From: Atrina japonica | Taxonomy: Eukaryota; Mollusca; Bivalvia; Pterioida; Pinnidae | Reading direction: 5' to 3' | Assembly (NCBI GenBank): GCA_030159075.1 | Contig: BROG01000045.1 | Location: 946,501-1,010,500, forward strand | Length of the DNA stretch: 64,000 nt | Shown here: one piece after another, positions 11,908 through 23,800 of the stretch | Layout: the number at the start of each line of letters is the position of its first letter | How positions within the stretch are numbered: position 1 is the first letter of the stretch | Notes under the pieces: model-generated | Databases searched by the model: none | What the model saw: only the letters and a program-made list of their open reading frames with translations | What the model was told of the DNA's origin: nothing | Translations under genes and position numbers: made by a program

Positions 11908-12023
11908 TTTTACAAACGAGATCTTATATGTTTCAGATATGCTGACAACAACCAAATCACCAATGTTTTACAACCGAGATTTTATATGTTTCAGATATGC
12001 TGACAACAACCAAATCACCAATG
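11908..12023 (+). repeat. 58-bp tandem duplication spanning the exon 8 acceptor
   Basis: Copies at 11908-11965 and 11966-12023 differ at two positions by eye. Each contains TTATATGTTTCAG and the first 29 coding bases of exon 8 (starting ATATGCTGACAACAACC). Since 58 is not a multiple of three, use of the first acceptor shifts the frame. Confidence 0.97.
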
Positions 12024-12074
12024 TGACCGATTATACCTTAGATGGATTTCCAGTACCTCTGAGAATATTACATA
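11995..12074 (+). CDS. LRR exon 8 (one repeat), 3' end defective
   Basis: After TTTCAG the frame that fits exon 7 reads YADNNQITNVTDYTLDGF and then PVPLRIL, a good LRR. The repeat should stop in the codon at 12069-12071, but there is no GT there. The nearest donor-like site, GTAACA at 12075, leaves phase 1, and exon 9 needs phase 2. A weak GTCTAA at 12109 keeps phase but adds non-LRR residues. The acceptor region is duplicated 58 bp upstream; using that first acceptor with 12075 restores exon length but meets a TGA. Skipping this exon altogether joins exons 7 and 9 in frame. The 3' boundary given is therefore uncertain. Confidence 0.5.
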
Positions 12075-12304
12075 GTAACAAAAAGGAAACGTTCACAGCT
12101 TGGTCAACGTCTAAAAATGTCGAGATACTGCAAGTATCAGATCCAAACATAATTTTCAGTGTTCATCAAAATTCAATCTGTTTAATTACCGACACCGCTA
12201 GTGAGGATGATCTTGATATTAACTCACAAATTTTAATTTTGCTAGCAAAGTGCATTTTTGTATTCGAGGGGTTCGTCACGTTCATGAACAAAATAAAATA
12301 TTAG

Positions 12305-14093
12305 CATTGTTAGAACAAGTAAATATATTATAATCTTAAATCGTATATGTTTCCACAGTAAAGTTCCTTTTAGCTGAAACAGAGTTTAGCAATAAGCAGC
12401 ACTGTTTGATTTTTACCTCAACGGGACGAAAGTTACGGGGAGCTAATAAGGTGTGCTATATCTTTGAAGCATACGTGATAGTGTTATGATTTTTCACATG
12501 TATATTGCTTTTCCTATTTGATGAGTGGTATCAAATGGTACCTTGGCTTTTGACCTAATGGTATTAGGTTTTGAATTTTACCTACTTTTTAAAAACATTA
12601 ACCTTGGCTATAGCTTTAGTAATATTAACAGTACAATATGGTCAGCCCTTTCAGACGATACTGTGACCTTAGGAGTCAAACGCTTAACCAGTAGACCATG
12701 GCAATTAGTCAGACATATTGATTACCAATCATTGATAAGATTCATTTACGTCACAGGAACCCTGCACCACCGTATGTAAACAAAGGATGATAAATTTGTT
12801 TCCAAAGAAAGGAATTATTCTCATCACATGTTTCATTTTAATTTGTTTAAGTGGTAATTTAATCAACACGATGCATTTAATTTTTGTACTTAAATAAGCT
12901 CTTTTACAGAATTTCATAAAATTTTCTTTATTTTTTTTTCTAAAATTGAATGTTTCTATTATCTAAAAAAATTTTCATTACAAGTTACCAGCTCCAATGA
13001 AAGACAACTTTTGTAAACAAGAGATAACTCTGTATTCCATAAATCGAGAATAGTCAAAATGAAATTTAAGTTGAAAATATATTTTACCAAAATTATGCAT
13101 TTCTGTGAAAAAAATCACACTAAAACGGCAATATATTCAAAAGCACATTTGAATTCCTGAATAATCAATTTACATAATTACAGCTCTTTGCCATCAAAGT
13201 ATCATACACATGATGAACATACTGTTATAGTCAAATGAGTAAATACATTGATTTTTAATCAATACTTACATACTCAACGTTATTCTATTAATCTGTATCT
13301 CTGACTTTAGTAAAATCCATATAACCTGGCGGGGATGGGGTCTCGTGAAGGTTTCCTTGACCTGGACTAGTTTATTTTAGGTAATACAGTATAACGACAT
13401 GAAAATGACACTGGATAGAGTTATTATTGCTATCCACACCATACCTACGAGTATCCAGTGGGCAATAAATTGTTTTTCCTGTGGAACCTGTCTTAACCGG
13501 TATGATAATCAAAAGGTTACTCCACCCGTTAAGTTATATGAATCGGTCAATAGCATTTGCAATTATGTTTTTTACGTAGTTTTATTTATTGATGTCAGAA
13601 TAGTCCTTTTACTATATCGTCTTGATACTTGGGGATTATTCTGATATTTCAAGCACTGAAATTGAAATAGGATTTTCTCTAATTGTCAAATTCCGTTCAG
13701 TTTTGTGGAATAGTTTATACTCAAGATCTTTTGACGTCAAAAGAAATGTGACCTAGGTAATTCCCGGTTTCATAATGCCTACATTGACGAAATTCAATGA
13801 TATCTTGTTTCAGGTCATTTGAATGGGGGAGTTAAACCTAATCTTCTTTCTTGTAAAGTTGATAGATGCCATGCCTTAACTTTATGCTACTTCTCAAACC
13901 TGGCTGCGTCCACTGTACGTAATACATATTTCTGGTCATCTATGTGATAAACTCATTAACCGAGTGTTATGTAGGAGACATGTTTCGTTGAAGGTGCATG
14001 TTAATTCTATGAACTATGTTGGAACGGAACAATTCGAAAAGGTTCTATTATTGTCAGTTTTTTTTTATCTCCCAGCATTCTTTTTTTTTGCAG
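12305..14093. other. Intron 8, no recognised element
   Basis: AT-rich intron. Open frames such as 12525-12779 and 13399-13644 show no domain, no splice context and no codon bias. Nothing else was recognised. Confidence 0.65.
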
Positions 14094-14243
14094 TTTTCTA
14101 GGTTCAAATCAAATAGCTTCTATAATGGCAACAGACTTTTGTGAGATGAGTAACCTTAAAGACCTTAGAATGGAGAATAACCTTCTGGAAGATGACACTT
14201 TTCCAGATGATGCTCTGGATTGCTTAAAAGTTCTGGCGACATT
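14094..14243 (+). CDS. LRR exon 9 (two repeats)
   Basis: A 150-bp exon between TTTTTTGCAG and GTAAGT, phase 2 to 2. Repeat one reads FLGSNQIASIMATDFCEMSN; repeat two starts LKDLRMENNLLEDDTF and ends ALDCLKVLAT. It contains two cysteines, unusual among the LRR exons here. Confidence 0.9.
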
Positions 14244-14619
14244 GTAAGTAAACAAAAATCACATCTATAATATTTCGATTAAAGTGATTCAAACCTAATT
14301 ATTCCGAATTTGTAACTACCCGTCCTTTAGACTGCTTGTGCTGGGAAGTCATACCAACAAATATGTATAATATATATTGTAAATTATTGTTGAGGTTTGT
14401 GCCAATGTGGATTAACCATCTTAAGATGATGAACTACAATGGATTTAGATATAATGATACCCACTCAATGAGGTTAGATAAACGTGTCACACTAACAGAG
14501 ACGTAATATATCAGTTCAAAGTCAACGACCATTATTTCAATCGACGACAGTTTGGCATTGGAAAAACATTTGCAACTAATAAAAAGGTTGAGAGCAGGCG
14601 TTGGATATTACATATTCCC

Positions 14620-15035
14620 TTGACCGACGTTTTACCCTAGATCCCCGGCGAGTAGGTACAGTAAAAGATATTGTCTGTTTGTTTAGTGCTATTTACGTCA
14701 CACTGGACGTTTTACCATAAATCCACTGTGAGTAGGTACAGTAAAAAGACACTCTGTTTGTTTAGTGCTGTTTCAAGTCACATTAAGATTTTTGACCCTA
14801 GATCCCTCGTGAGTAGGTACAGTAAAAAGACACTCTCTGTTTGTGTTGTGGTGTTTTACGTCACATTAAGATTTTTTAGCCTAGATCCCCCGCGAGTAGG
14901 TACAGTAAAAAGACACTCTGTTTGTTTAGTGCTGTTTCAAGTCACATTAAGATTTTTGACCCTAGATCTCCGGCGAGTAAGTACAGTGAAAATGCATTTA
15001 CTGTTTGTTTAGTGCTGTTTTACGTCACACGGAGA
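14620..15035 (+). repeat. ~81-bp tandem repeat, five units
   Basis: AGTAGGTACAGTAAAA recurs at about 14651, 14731, 14812, 14895 and 14976, giving a period of 80-83 bp. Most units are 27 codons long, which keeps a spurious 113-residue frame open. Intron 9. Confidence 0.92.
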
Positions 15036-15979
15036 CGAATATTTATAAGGAGACATAACATTTTGACCTGTGTTATGAGTTGATACAAATGGACGGCTGA
15101 TCCTTAATTTGTCACCATGTAAGCTGTAACACGGGACCTCGGTTTAAATTCTTATCTGATTGACTTATGACATTCACTTGATATGCCTTATAGTTCTTCT
15201 ATTTTTAAAAAAAACTCTAAGGTATGATCCAGGACTTTTGGCTTTCGTTCTTTTATGCTCATAAGCCACTAATGGGTAGCCCGTTGATTCGTTAGGATAG
15301 TACAGTGATGTTCCATATTAGACAAGTTCTTTATAATGAACTGTGGTGAAAAATAAACACTCATGTACATTGTCAAATTTAACTCGAATGATTACAGCGC
15401 CCTCTTCCGATCAAAGTCCGTCCAGTCTGCTTGAACGCGTTATGCAGCAAAAATCCTTCAGCTGTCCTATGACTCAGGTGACCAATCAGAGATGTTCAAT
15501 ATATGATTCTGCGAAGTTTGTATTTCCGTTTCATATTTTAGGATAAATCGAGTATAAATAAAATTAATGTTAAAAAAATAAAAATAAATTGAACATATAC
15601 AGCAAATGAATGCTTACAGTTTTTATTTTTCGATAAATCACAACCAGAAATTTGAAAAAAAAAATCGGATGAAGCAGAATGATTTATTTTCTTATCGCAT
15701 TAATAATTACGATCAACCTACAACGGCGATGATCCAATCTCTTGATTTCCAGAGGTTCTTTTTTGTTCACCAGATTGGTATATTTGTCTTCTGACATCCT
15801 AAAGATAAATACTTTGGCATCTGGTTTTATATAGTTACACCTGGCACTTTCTCCAGGTTTATAATTTCTTGATAATATTCCCTTCTGTAAAAAATATATT
15901 TAAAATGTATTTGTAAAATCAAAACTTATCTAAGTTAAACTTACAACAAATTTTAAACAAATATTTCTTAAATTTTCAG
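15036..15979. other. Rest of intron 9, no recognised element
   Basis: AT-rich sequence. A short stretch near 15130 (ACACGGGACCTCGG) resembles part of the SINE-like family at 63654. Nothing else is seen. Confidence 0.6.
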
Positions 15980-16126
15980 ATATTTAAGCTCAAATCGTTT
16001 TAAGTATGTACCAAAGGCTGTAAGGACCTCGACGAAACTTCCATCTCTCAGGACCCTTTACCTCAGCAGTAACAGAATTACGGTGGTTGAATCTGGAACA
16101 TTTGTAGATCACAATATAACACATTT
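15980..16126 (+). CDS. LRR exon 10 (two repeats)
   Basis: A 147-bp exon between AATTTTCAG and GTAAGT, phase 2 to 2. It reads YLSSNRFKYVPKAV, then LPSLRTLYLSSNRITVVESG and FVDHNITH. Both repeats carry the LSSNR core. Confidence 0.93.
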
Positions 16127-16349
16127 GTAAGTTAATATAAATCATGCTTCGTTTTCCATTTATTTAACATTAGTTGAAAAGTTGCAATATCCTACTATAA
16201 AGGCCTGGGACCGGTTTTGAGGTTCTGGGACTACTTTTATTTATATATCCATACGCATCCATATGCAAAATGTTTTTGTTATTTTGATTTTTTTGAATAC
16301 TATTAACTATGACCATTGTTTCATGGATAAGGATATATAATAAAAAAAT

Positions 16350-16472
16350 GTTATTGAATGTATATGTTGAAGTATTTGAACCTTTGTTCCCGGCGCGGAG
16401 AAGCACCAAGCTTGTGAGAGAACGCATTGCCAAGAACTCAGGTGTAAATATTTCAACATATATATTCAATAA
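16350..16472. repeat. Palindromic element with ~32-bp arms
   Basis: The left arm TTATTGAATGTATATGTTGA is complemented by the right arm ending TATATATTCAATAA, with an unpaired ~60-bp centre. A weaker outer inverted match (GACCGGTTTTGAGGT near 16209, CCGGTCTCAAACC near 16499) suggests a larger decayed hairpin. It lies in intron 10. Confidence 0.8.
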
Positions 16473-16615
16473 CCTATACTTACTGTTTGCATTCGTAACC
16501 GGTCTCAAACCGTAAATTATGGTTCGACAAGCGATTCCAATCGTCTTTACCGATTTCGACCAGATGTCATTTCTCATGCTTTTTAAACTCATGCTGATTA
16601 TATGTTAACGGCCGA

Positions 16616-16735
16616 TGTGACCGGGCGGGACGTGGTGCAAATTACTTCATGACATTTGAACCTACCTCTGTATTTTCAGAGGTCTGCATTGTCCAGGATT
16701 AACCATCTCTGCATATTGTTTACCGGAATACCAGA
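16616..16735 (+). repeat. Repeat B-like fragment
   Basis: It shares GATGTGACCGG and TTCAGAGGTCTG..TTGTCCA with the repeat B copies at 45933 and 55571, but is more diverged. Confidence 0.5.
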
Positions 16736-17189
16736 AATATGATGAACATTCATCTTAGTCCTTTTGGAGAGAAATCAACAACATAGTAATTATATGATAT
16801 GACATCTGTTGGGATATGTGATACAAAATACCTCCTTCAGTAACATATTTTTATAATGTATTTTCTTTAGAACATCATTTCCAAAGTAAATACGGATATT
16901 TGATAAAAATTGTTTAAAATTGAAGAGTGAAGGAAATTGATTCCACTGATGCCATTCGATATGATATGACAATAGGTGAATAGAGTTGTCTTATATAAGT
17001 GCGTATATGGTATCCAAGTGAGGGTTCACTGATCATTTGATCAATGGAGGCGCCTTTTGAAATACATCACCTCAATATGTCTCTTTATAGCATAGACTTT
17101 GTATGGATTAATAAATAATTGTATAAAGCAGAATTTTACCTACTACATTGAACATGGAACTTGGTATTGACTTCGAACTCCGGGAAATA

Positions 17190-17280
17190 AATCAATACTC
17201 AGCCAGTCACAGCTTGGGTTCGAACTCTTGTCCTCCGGCACCAACATCCTCCATGACACACTAATTATAGCCATTCTAAT
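17190..17280 (-). repeat. tRNA-like (SINE-related) fragment
   Basis: It contains GGGTTCGAACTC, which resembles a tRNA B-box, but no full cloverleaf can be drawn. Probably the remains of a SINE; the strand is uncertain. Confidence 0.35.
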
Positions 17281-17354
17281 TATATACAGAATCATGTTGA
17301 TAAGTACAATATTATCAATGTGTCAATAGTCAAGTGGTTTTTTTTACCTTACAG

Positions 17355-17420
17355 ATATCTGCAGTCCAATTCCATCTTGGTTGTGGAAAATAATAGCTTT
17401 CCTTTAAGTTTAACGGTATT
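17355..17420 (+). CDS. LRR exon 11 (one short repeat)
   Basis: A 66-bp exon after TTACAG and before GTAAGT, phase 2 to 2, the shortest LRR exon seen. It reads YLQSNSILVVENNSFPLSLT and then V. The consensus is kept except that the repeat is about two residues short. Confidence 0.88.
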
Positions 17421-17704
17421 GTAAGTATACACGCTCATATAAATACAAAAATAAACACCCATTTTTTTTGGGGGGGGGGGATTCTATTTTTGGCAATACA
17501 TAAAGATTGTTAAATAAGTATGTACATTACAATTGATCTAGTAATAGATATCAAAATATAGATATACCAACTTCAGTTTGTCTGTAAATATTGTTCAGTA
17601 AACTACTTGATATAATTTTATAAGATAAAGGAAAGCCGCATTGAATAACTCATATTCAAAAGTAATTTTGTAAATTGAATCTCTAAAAGAATCTTTATGG
17701 AATA

Positions 17705-17832
<128 letters not shown>

Positions 17833-17887
17833 TACTAAAACGACTAACAACACGTGCAAATTAAGTCAATTACTATATATTACACAG

Positions 17888-18031
17888 AAATTTAAATTCC
17901 AACGCATTCCGTTTCACCCATGAATATCCATTCGCCAATTTGAGTAACCTGGCTGCATTGTATTTATCAAACAACAAGATCCAGGATATTCCAGATTATG
18001 CTTTTCAAGGCAGCACCTCAATGACAACTTT
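17888..18031 (+). CDS. LRR exon 12 (two repeats)
   Basis: A 144-bp exon between TTACACAG and GTACGT, phase 2 to 2. Repeat one reads NLNSNAFRFTHEYPFANLSN; repeat two reads LAALYLSNNKIQDIPDYAFQ and ends GSTSMTT. Two exact 24-residue units. Confidence 0.93.
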
Positions 18032-18250
18032 GTACGTATTGTAATATTTGTACCTAAATCATTTTCTTGGTTTCATGGTTCATTTGATATTTTTGGAAAG
18101 TCTAATAATAAGGAGAATCCAATTCTTTTTTCATTGCTGCAATTATACTGTGATTGTATTTTCTTATTTGTTTATGTGTTGAAGTTGAAGATTCGATATG
18201 GAAAGTATATTGCATAGCTTTATGGCCCAGTGAATAATTTTATAATGACT

Positions 18251-18276
18251 TAAAGGGGCATAAGCTTTGTTTACAA

Positions 18277-18310
<34 letters not shown>

Positions 18311-18436
18311 CAAAATTTAGATTTTTTCTACATATACCACTTGTACTTGATGTACAATACCAAATAAGAGCTATACACAGTCATAGAAAATTTTATATTC
18401 CTATTTTTTTGTAAAAACAGCTAATGCCCCTTTAAA
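18251..18436. mobile_element. MITE-like element, family Q
   Basis: The left end TAAAGGGGCATAAGCTTTGT is inverted at the right end (ACAGCTAATGCCCCTTTAAAG). It carries an A28 run at 18280-18307. A partial inverted copy lies at 9895-10030 without that run, so the poly-A may be an insertion or expansion. Confidence 0.85.
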
Positions 18437-18672
18437 GAAATTGAGAGTAGAACTGGCAACGAGCAAATGATCTAGTTTAGTTCGCCTTTAAACAGACTTA
18501 ATTTCCTGCATTGAAGAATCTACCTGTAATCATACTTGTATATGTATTTGATTTACTTTCATGGGACATATCACGTTACGATCTACATGTCTTGTTTATA
18601 TTGCAACATTCTAAAAAACGTATGTGCAGAATTTTATATTATACTCGTAATTATTCATTGATTATTTTTCAG

Positions 18673-18813
18673 ATCATTAAATAACAATAATATTGGATGG
18701 ATCAAAGCGTCTCCGTTTCAAGATACGGTCCTGACGAATTTCCAAGCATCAGGCAATGATATTGGATATGTGGAAAATGGCACTTTTACAAACTTCACAT
18801 CTATGTCATATTT
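18673..18813 (+). CDS. LRR exon 13 (two repeats)
   Basis: A 141-bp exon between TTTTTCAG and GTAAGT, phase 2 to 2. It reads SLNNNNIGWIKASPFQDT, then VLTNFQASGNDIGYVENGTF and TNFTSMSY. Repeat two holds two N-glycosylation sequons (NGT, NFT). Confidence 0.93.
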
Positions 18814-18874
18814 GTAAGTAATGTGATAGGTGTGGTCTGAAAATCAATATAGCTGAATCGGTGTATTAAATTAA

Positions 18875-18976
<102 letters not shown>

Positions 18977-19685
18977 GATGGAGAGTGAAAGATAGACAGA
19001 TGAGATGGAGAGTGAAAGATAGACAGAGACATTGAGAGCGACAGACAGAGAGATTTGGTCTGTCCAGGCGCATGCGCGAAAACGAGCACTCCATACAGCA
19101 ACCAGCATTGGTTTCGATGTTTCATTACCCAAATTAGATATTATTTCATGTCTATTGTATTCCAGCAGGAAATGACCTGACGATTAAAACAAATAACTGG
19201 TAAAATGAAACCCAATTGATGTTGTACTCTACTTACCCTGGGTCAAGCCAAAATATCATTATTTCTAATTGCATTGTTATCTATTTAATATGCTTTTTCT
19301 TTTAAAGTTACACTGGAACCGACTTATATTTAACAGTGTAACATTGAAACCCCCCCCCCCTTTGAAAGTGGCGTTAAACAAAAACAAACAAAGAAACAAA
19401 TTGAAACCCCTCCTCAATTTGAAATGATTTTGATCCCCAACCAAAGTTCTTGATTACCATTATGATCCGGTTATCTTTTGTTTATTTGAACGAAAAATTA
19501 ATTCCCCTTCGGTTTCAATATATCCGGGTTCGACTGTATATCGGAGTTTTTACTGTAGGTACTAGTGATATCCATGACAGATGAAATTTGTACTGTGTAT
19601 AGTCCCCGAAGCTTTTTACTAGTAGTTTATCTAACAGAGCGACACCATCGTGGCAATTCAGACATTTTATTTTGTATTTTATCAG

Positions 19686-19826
19686 GGATTTGTCAAACAA
19701 TAAATTAACCAAGCTTCCGGTCGGTGGAGATTTTTCTGACAAGAGTATATCCTACCTATACCTGTCCGGCAACCGTATTACAGAGATTGAGACGGGCATT
19801 TTCAACAACCTTGTAGTAACTACACT
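19686..19826 (+). CDS. LRR exon 14 (two repeats)
   Basis: A 141-bp exon between TATCAG and GTACGT, phase 2 to 2. Repeat one reads DLSNNKLTKLPVGGDFSDKS; repeat two reads ISYLYLSGNRITEIETGIF and ends NNLVVTT. Both are close to the LRR consensus. Confidence 0.93.
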
Positions 19827-20374
19827 GTACGTATTTGATTTGTTTCTTAACAAAATACTCTGAATAACTTTGCACGAAAGCTATATTGTGTATATCAATG
19901 TTTTGAAAAAAAGTAATAAGAACTTGACTCCATTGGCAAAAATACAAAACTTTTCAGAATGTGTTCTCTCGTTATAAAAAAACAATGCATGCTTGTTAAA
20001 AATAACCGTCATAATAATTCATTTTTGTTCTGATCAATTTCAAGGCCTGATTGTTTTATATCATGGACGTTCAATGCTTTTCTTAGGATATTATTTTTGC
20101 CAAAAAGTATTTTATGATAAAATGGGTCGGTTTTTTTCATTCCTCAGATAATTACGTCATATCGATAATGAATGATGTTTTTGTAGAAGAAAATTAAAAT
20201 TACTAATGTAAAGTGTTTTTATCAAGTGATTCACACATATATAGCCAAAAATAAATTTGAAAGTGTTTCCCCATAAAAACACTGAGGGTGTACGTAGCTC
20301 CTTTCATGTTTTATGTAAATTTTAGGACACTTCAAATGACATCGTTACTACTGTCGTTTTACATTTATATAAAA

Positions 20375-20550
20375 ATACAGATACCAAAGTATTAATCTTC
20401 AGTATGTCAACTAGACAAATATATAAATCTGGTAACATTGGACAAAGACGGTTATTTAGAAATCCAGAGGTGGGATCAGGTGCCATGGAGGAGTGGACTA
20501 ACCACCCCTGTTGACCGTCCACACTCACTCTGAGTCCACAGTCAAATTCA
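20375..20550 (-). repeat. Repeat B copy
   Basis: On the minus strand it begins GAATTTGACTGTGGACTCAG and contains GGTCAACAGGGG and TCTGGATTTCTAAATAACCG, in the same order as the plus-strand copies at 45933, 55571 and 63049. Confidence 0.8.
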
Positions 20551-20707
20551 AATGAAATACGTAAGGTAACTGAACATTTTAAAATTTTACAGTTCATGTA
20601 GGTAAGTCTCTGTGCATGGTAAAATTGTTAGCTTTATTTTTGTAGTGACTTTGTGTTGATAATATTAAAACTTTCTCAATATTTACCTATTTCCGTTTTA
20701 ATTTCAG

Positions 20708-20840
20708 TCTTCTTAGCGGCAATCAAATATCTAGGATAGGCACCAATGCATTCAAAGGGGTTTCAATTTCACAAACTTTTGATCTGACCAATAATTACTT
20801 GAAGACATTGGAGACAAGAGCATTTGTTGAGGCTTCACGA
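20708..20840 (+). CDS. LRR exon 15 (two repeats), cut by G-rich sequence
   Basis: After TTTCAG, in phase 2, the exon reads LLSGNQISRIGTNAFKGVSI, then FDLTNNYLKTLETRAFVEA. At about 20840 the reading runs without warning into a G homopolymer and the G/T-rich block. By comparison with its neighbours, only about 10 bases plus a GTAAGT-type donor are missing. No matching tail is convincingly present on the far side near 35,880. This is where an otherwise regular exon is lost. Confidence 0.85.
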
Positions 20841-23800
20841 AGGGGGGGGGTGAGGTGTGGGTGCCGTGCGAGGGGGTGGGGTGTGAGGTGCTGGTGTGGT
20901 GAGGGGGCGTGTGCGCGAGGGGTGGAGGAGATGTGGGGGGGGAGCCGCGGGGGGTGGAGTGTCGGGTGGGTTCGGGGCCCGACTGGGGGAGTTACGAGGA
21001 GGGGGGGGGGTGGTGGTGTGGGGGTGGGTATCTGGTGGGGGTGACGGCGGTGTGTTGGGACGGGTGGGGGGTGAGGTGTGGGTTCTGGCGGCGTGGGGGG
21101 GGTGTAGTGGGGGGGGGTGGGTGCGTGCCGTGTGGTGGGCCGTGTTGGGGGGGTGGGGGTGTAGGAGAGTGGAGGGGGGGCGGGGCTGTGAAAAGTGACG
21201 GAAGTGGGTAAGGGGAGGGTAGCGGGGATTGTGAGCTGCCGATGGGGGGGGGCGGGGTGCGTGAGTGGGGAGGGGTGGGTGCAAGAGTGTGTTTGAGAGG
21301 GCCACTCGGCGTGGGGAGTGGAGTGGAGATGTGTGCTGGTGGGGTGGATGGGTGGGGGGTGGTGGCGGGGGGTGTGGAGCGCAGGTGGGGGTGGGTAGGT
21401 GGGGGAGTGGGGAGGGGGATGTAGCGGGCGGTGGGTGACGCGTAGAAAAGGGGTGGTTTCGGCGCGCGGTGGTTGTGGTGGGGGTGGAGAGGGGTGTTGG
21501 GTGTGCGGGGCGGGGCCGGGTGGAGGGTGGTGGGCGGGGGGGTTACTGGGGGAGGGGGGTGGCGTCAGCTGTGGTCGGCGGGGCGCGTTGGGGTGTCGTG
21601 ATGGGTAGGAACCGGTGGGGTTCGGGGGGTGAAGGGAGGGAGGCAGACGGCGGAGGTGGCGGGTTTGGGGGTGTGATGGGTGACAGAGAGTGATGAGGTG
21701 GTCTGGGGCCGGGGTGGTGGGGGCGGGCGGGACGGGGGGTGTCGAATGCGGGATTGGGGGGGTGCTAGCGAATGGGGTGTGAGTGGGTGGTGATGTCGCC
21801 TTTGGTTGGGAGGGTGTGGGTGGGGTGGCTGGAGGGGTGGGGGGGGGGGGGGGGTAGGTGACGAAGAGCGGTGTGAAGGTGGGGGATGGGGCTGGGAGCA
21901 GTCAGCTTGGTGTGGATCGTTGTTGTCGGGTTGGTCTTGAGGGGCGGAGAGTAGCGTTGCGCTGGTGGGGTTTGGACGGGGGAATGGGTGTTGGGGGTGG
22001 TGTTGGGTTGAGGGCGGGGGGGTGTTGGGTGTCGGGTTTGGGAAGAGGGGGGCGGGGGTGGAAGGGGGGCTGCCGGGGCGGGGGTTTGGGGTGTGAGGAG
22101 GGGTGTTGTGTGTAGGGGAGGGGACAGGCACGACGCGTCAGGTTGTTGATCAGGAGTGGTCGGTGGGAGGGAGGGATGAGGATTGGTAGCAGGTGTGGTG
22201 GGGCGAGGTACGCGTGTGGGGGGGTGGGGAGAGACCGTGCGGGCAGGGAGTCTTAGCGGGTGTGTGGGGGGGGAGGTGGGGTGTGGGGGGGGAGGGGCGG
22301 TGTGCGTTTGTGCGTGTGTGAGTGTGGGAGGGGGGTAGGGGGCGTAGGGGTGAGGGGGTGTGTGATGTGGAGGGTGGGCTGGGTGGGGTGGGTGGTGGGT
22401 CGTGAGGTGTTGGGGGTGGGAGGACGCTGGAAAGTTGGTGGGTGTGTTGGGGGGGGAGCGGGTGACCCCCGGTTGGCGGTTTGGGTGGGTGGATGGGGGG
22501 CAGGGTGGCACGTGTGCGGTGAGGTGGGATAGGGGAGTGGAAGGGTGGTGGGTTTGGGGTGAGTGGAGCGGGGGCGGTGGGGGGGCTATGGGGGGGCGTG
22601 GTGGGGTGTGGAGTGGGGGGGGGGGGCGGGTTGGGGTGAGGTTGGGGCGGGGGCTGTATGGTGTCGGGTGCGAGGGCGGGTGGAACGGGGGGGGGGAGTG
22701 AGGAGTGGTGGTCATGTGTGTAGGGGGCATGAAGTAGGGTGGAGGGGTGGGATGGAGCGAGTTGGACGGGAGATAGGTGGGAGTCGTGATGATGTGTTGG
22801 TTGAGGGTGGTGTGGCGGGGGCACGCCCGTGGGGATTGGGCGGGGGGGGGGTTGGTTGGTGGCTGTGTTGGGTGGAGATGCCGGACGGGTTGGTTGGTGG
22901 CGGGTGTGGGGCGTTGGAGTGGGTGGCGGGGATGTTGGGAGATGTGGGGCGGTTGTGGAGTTATGAGCGCGAGGACGGCGGGGGGGGAGGTAGGGATGTG
23001 GTTGAGCGTGCGTGGGGGCCGGAAGGTGGGGTTGGGGGCGATGGGGTTGGAGAGGTGTGTGGGGGGTTAAGGTTGGCGTAGTGCTGTGGGGGGGGTTGTC
23101 GCGTGTGGTTGGTGGGGGGGTGGGAGGGGAGGAGGCGGGGAGTTGTGGCCGGAGACGTGGGAGAGCGCGGCGGTTGGGGGAGGTGTTGAGGGGGGGTGGG
23201 GTGGGGGTGGGCTTTGTTGTGCGAGGGTTGTTAGAGGCAGGTGAAACGCGTGGGGGTGGGGGTAGGGGTGGGGGGGGGGGCGTGAGGGTGGGTCTGGTGG
23301 GGCGTGGGAGGCATGTGGAGGGGGTGGGTGGTCTGGTGGGGGTGGGGGGGGGCACAGCGTTTGTGTAGCCGATTGCGGTTGGGTGTCGGGGGGGGGTGGG
23401 AGGTTTGAGGGGGGTGTTAGGTGTGTTACGCTGTGTGTGCGGGCATGGATGTAGTGGGTAGCGGGAGGGTGGGAAGTTGGGGGGGTGGGACGGTGGGACG
23501 GGTTGGGGCGTTGGGTGGGGAAGGTGTGTGTGAGGAGGCCCTTGTGGTGTCGGGGGGGTCGCGATGGCGGGGGGGGGGGCTGGAAAGGGTGTGAGCCGGA
23601 GGGGTGCTGGTGAGTGGGTCCAGGATAGGGGGGTGGGGATGTGGGTGGGGGGGGTGGGTTCGGTGGGTGAGTGATGGTGTGAGTTGTGGCGGGGGTGAGG
23701 GGGGGCGATTGGATTGTTGGCCGGGTATGCTGTTGGTGTCGGTGGATGGGGGGGTAGTGGGGGCACGGTGGGTTGGGAAGGCGTCGTTGGGTATCTGGGG

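Noticed and set aside
12525..13644. Open frames at 12525-12779 and 13399-13644 as extra exons of intron 8
   Set aside because: They carry no LRR pattern, no acceptor/donor in phase 2, and exon 9 follows directly from an LRR ending, so no extra exon is needed.
14671..15012. 113-residue open frame
   Set aside because: It is produced by the 81-bp tandem repeat, whose unit length is a multiple of three; there is no splice or domain support.
17190..17280. tRNA gene (GGGTTCGAACTC), also 51055-51125 and 47397-47443
   Set aside because: Only single box-like motifs are present, without a complete cloverleaf or terminator; they fit decayed SINEs better.
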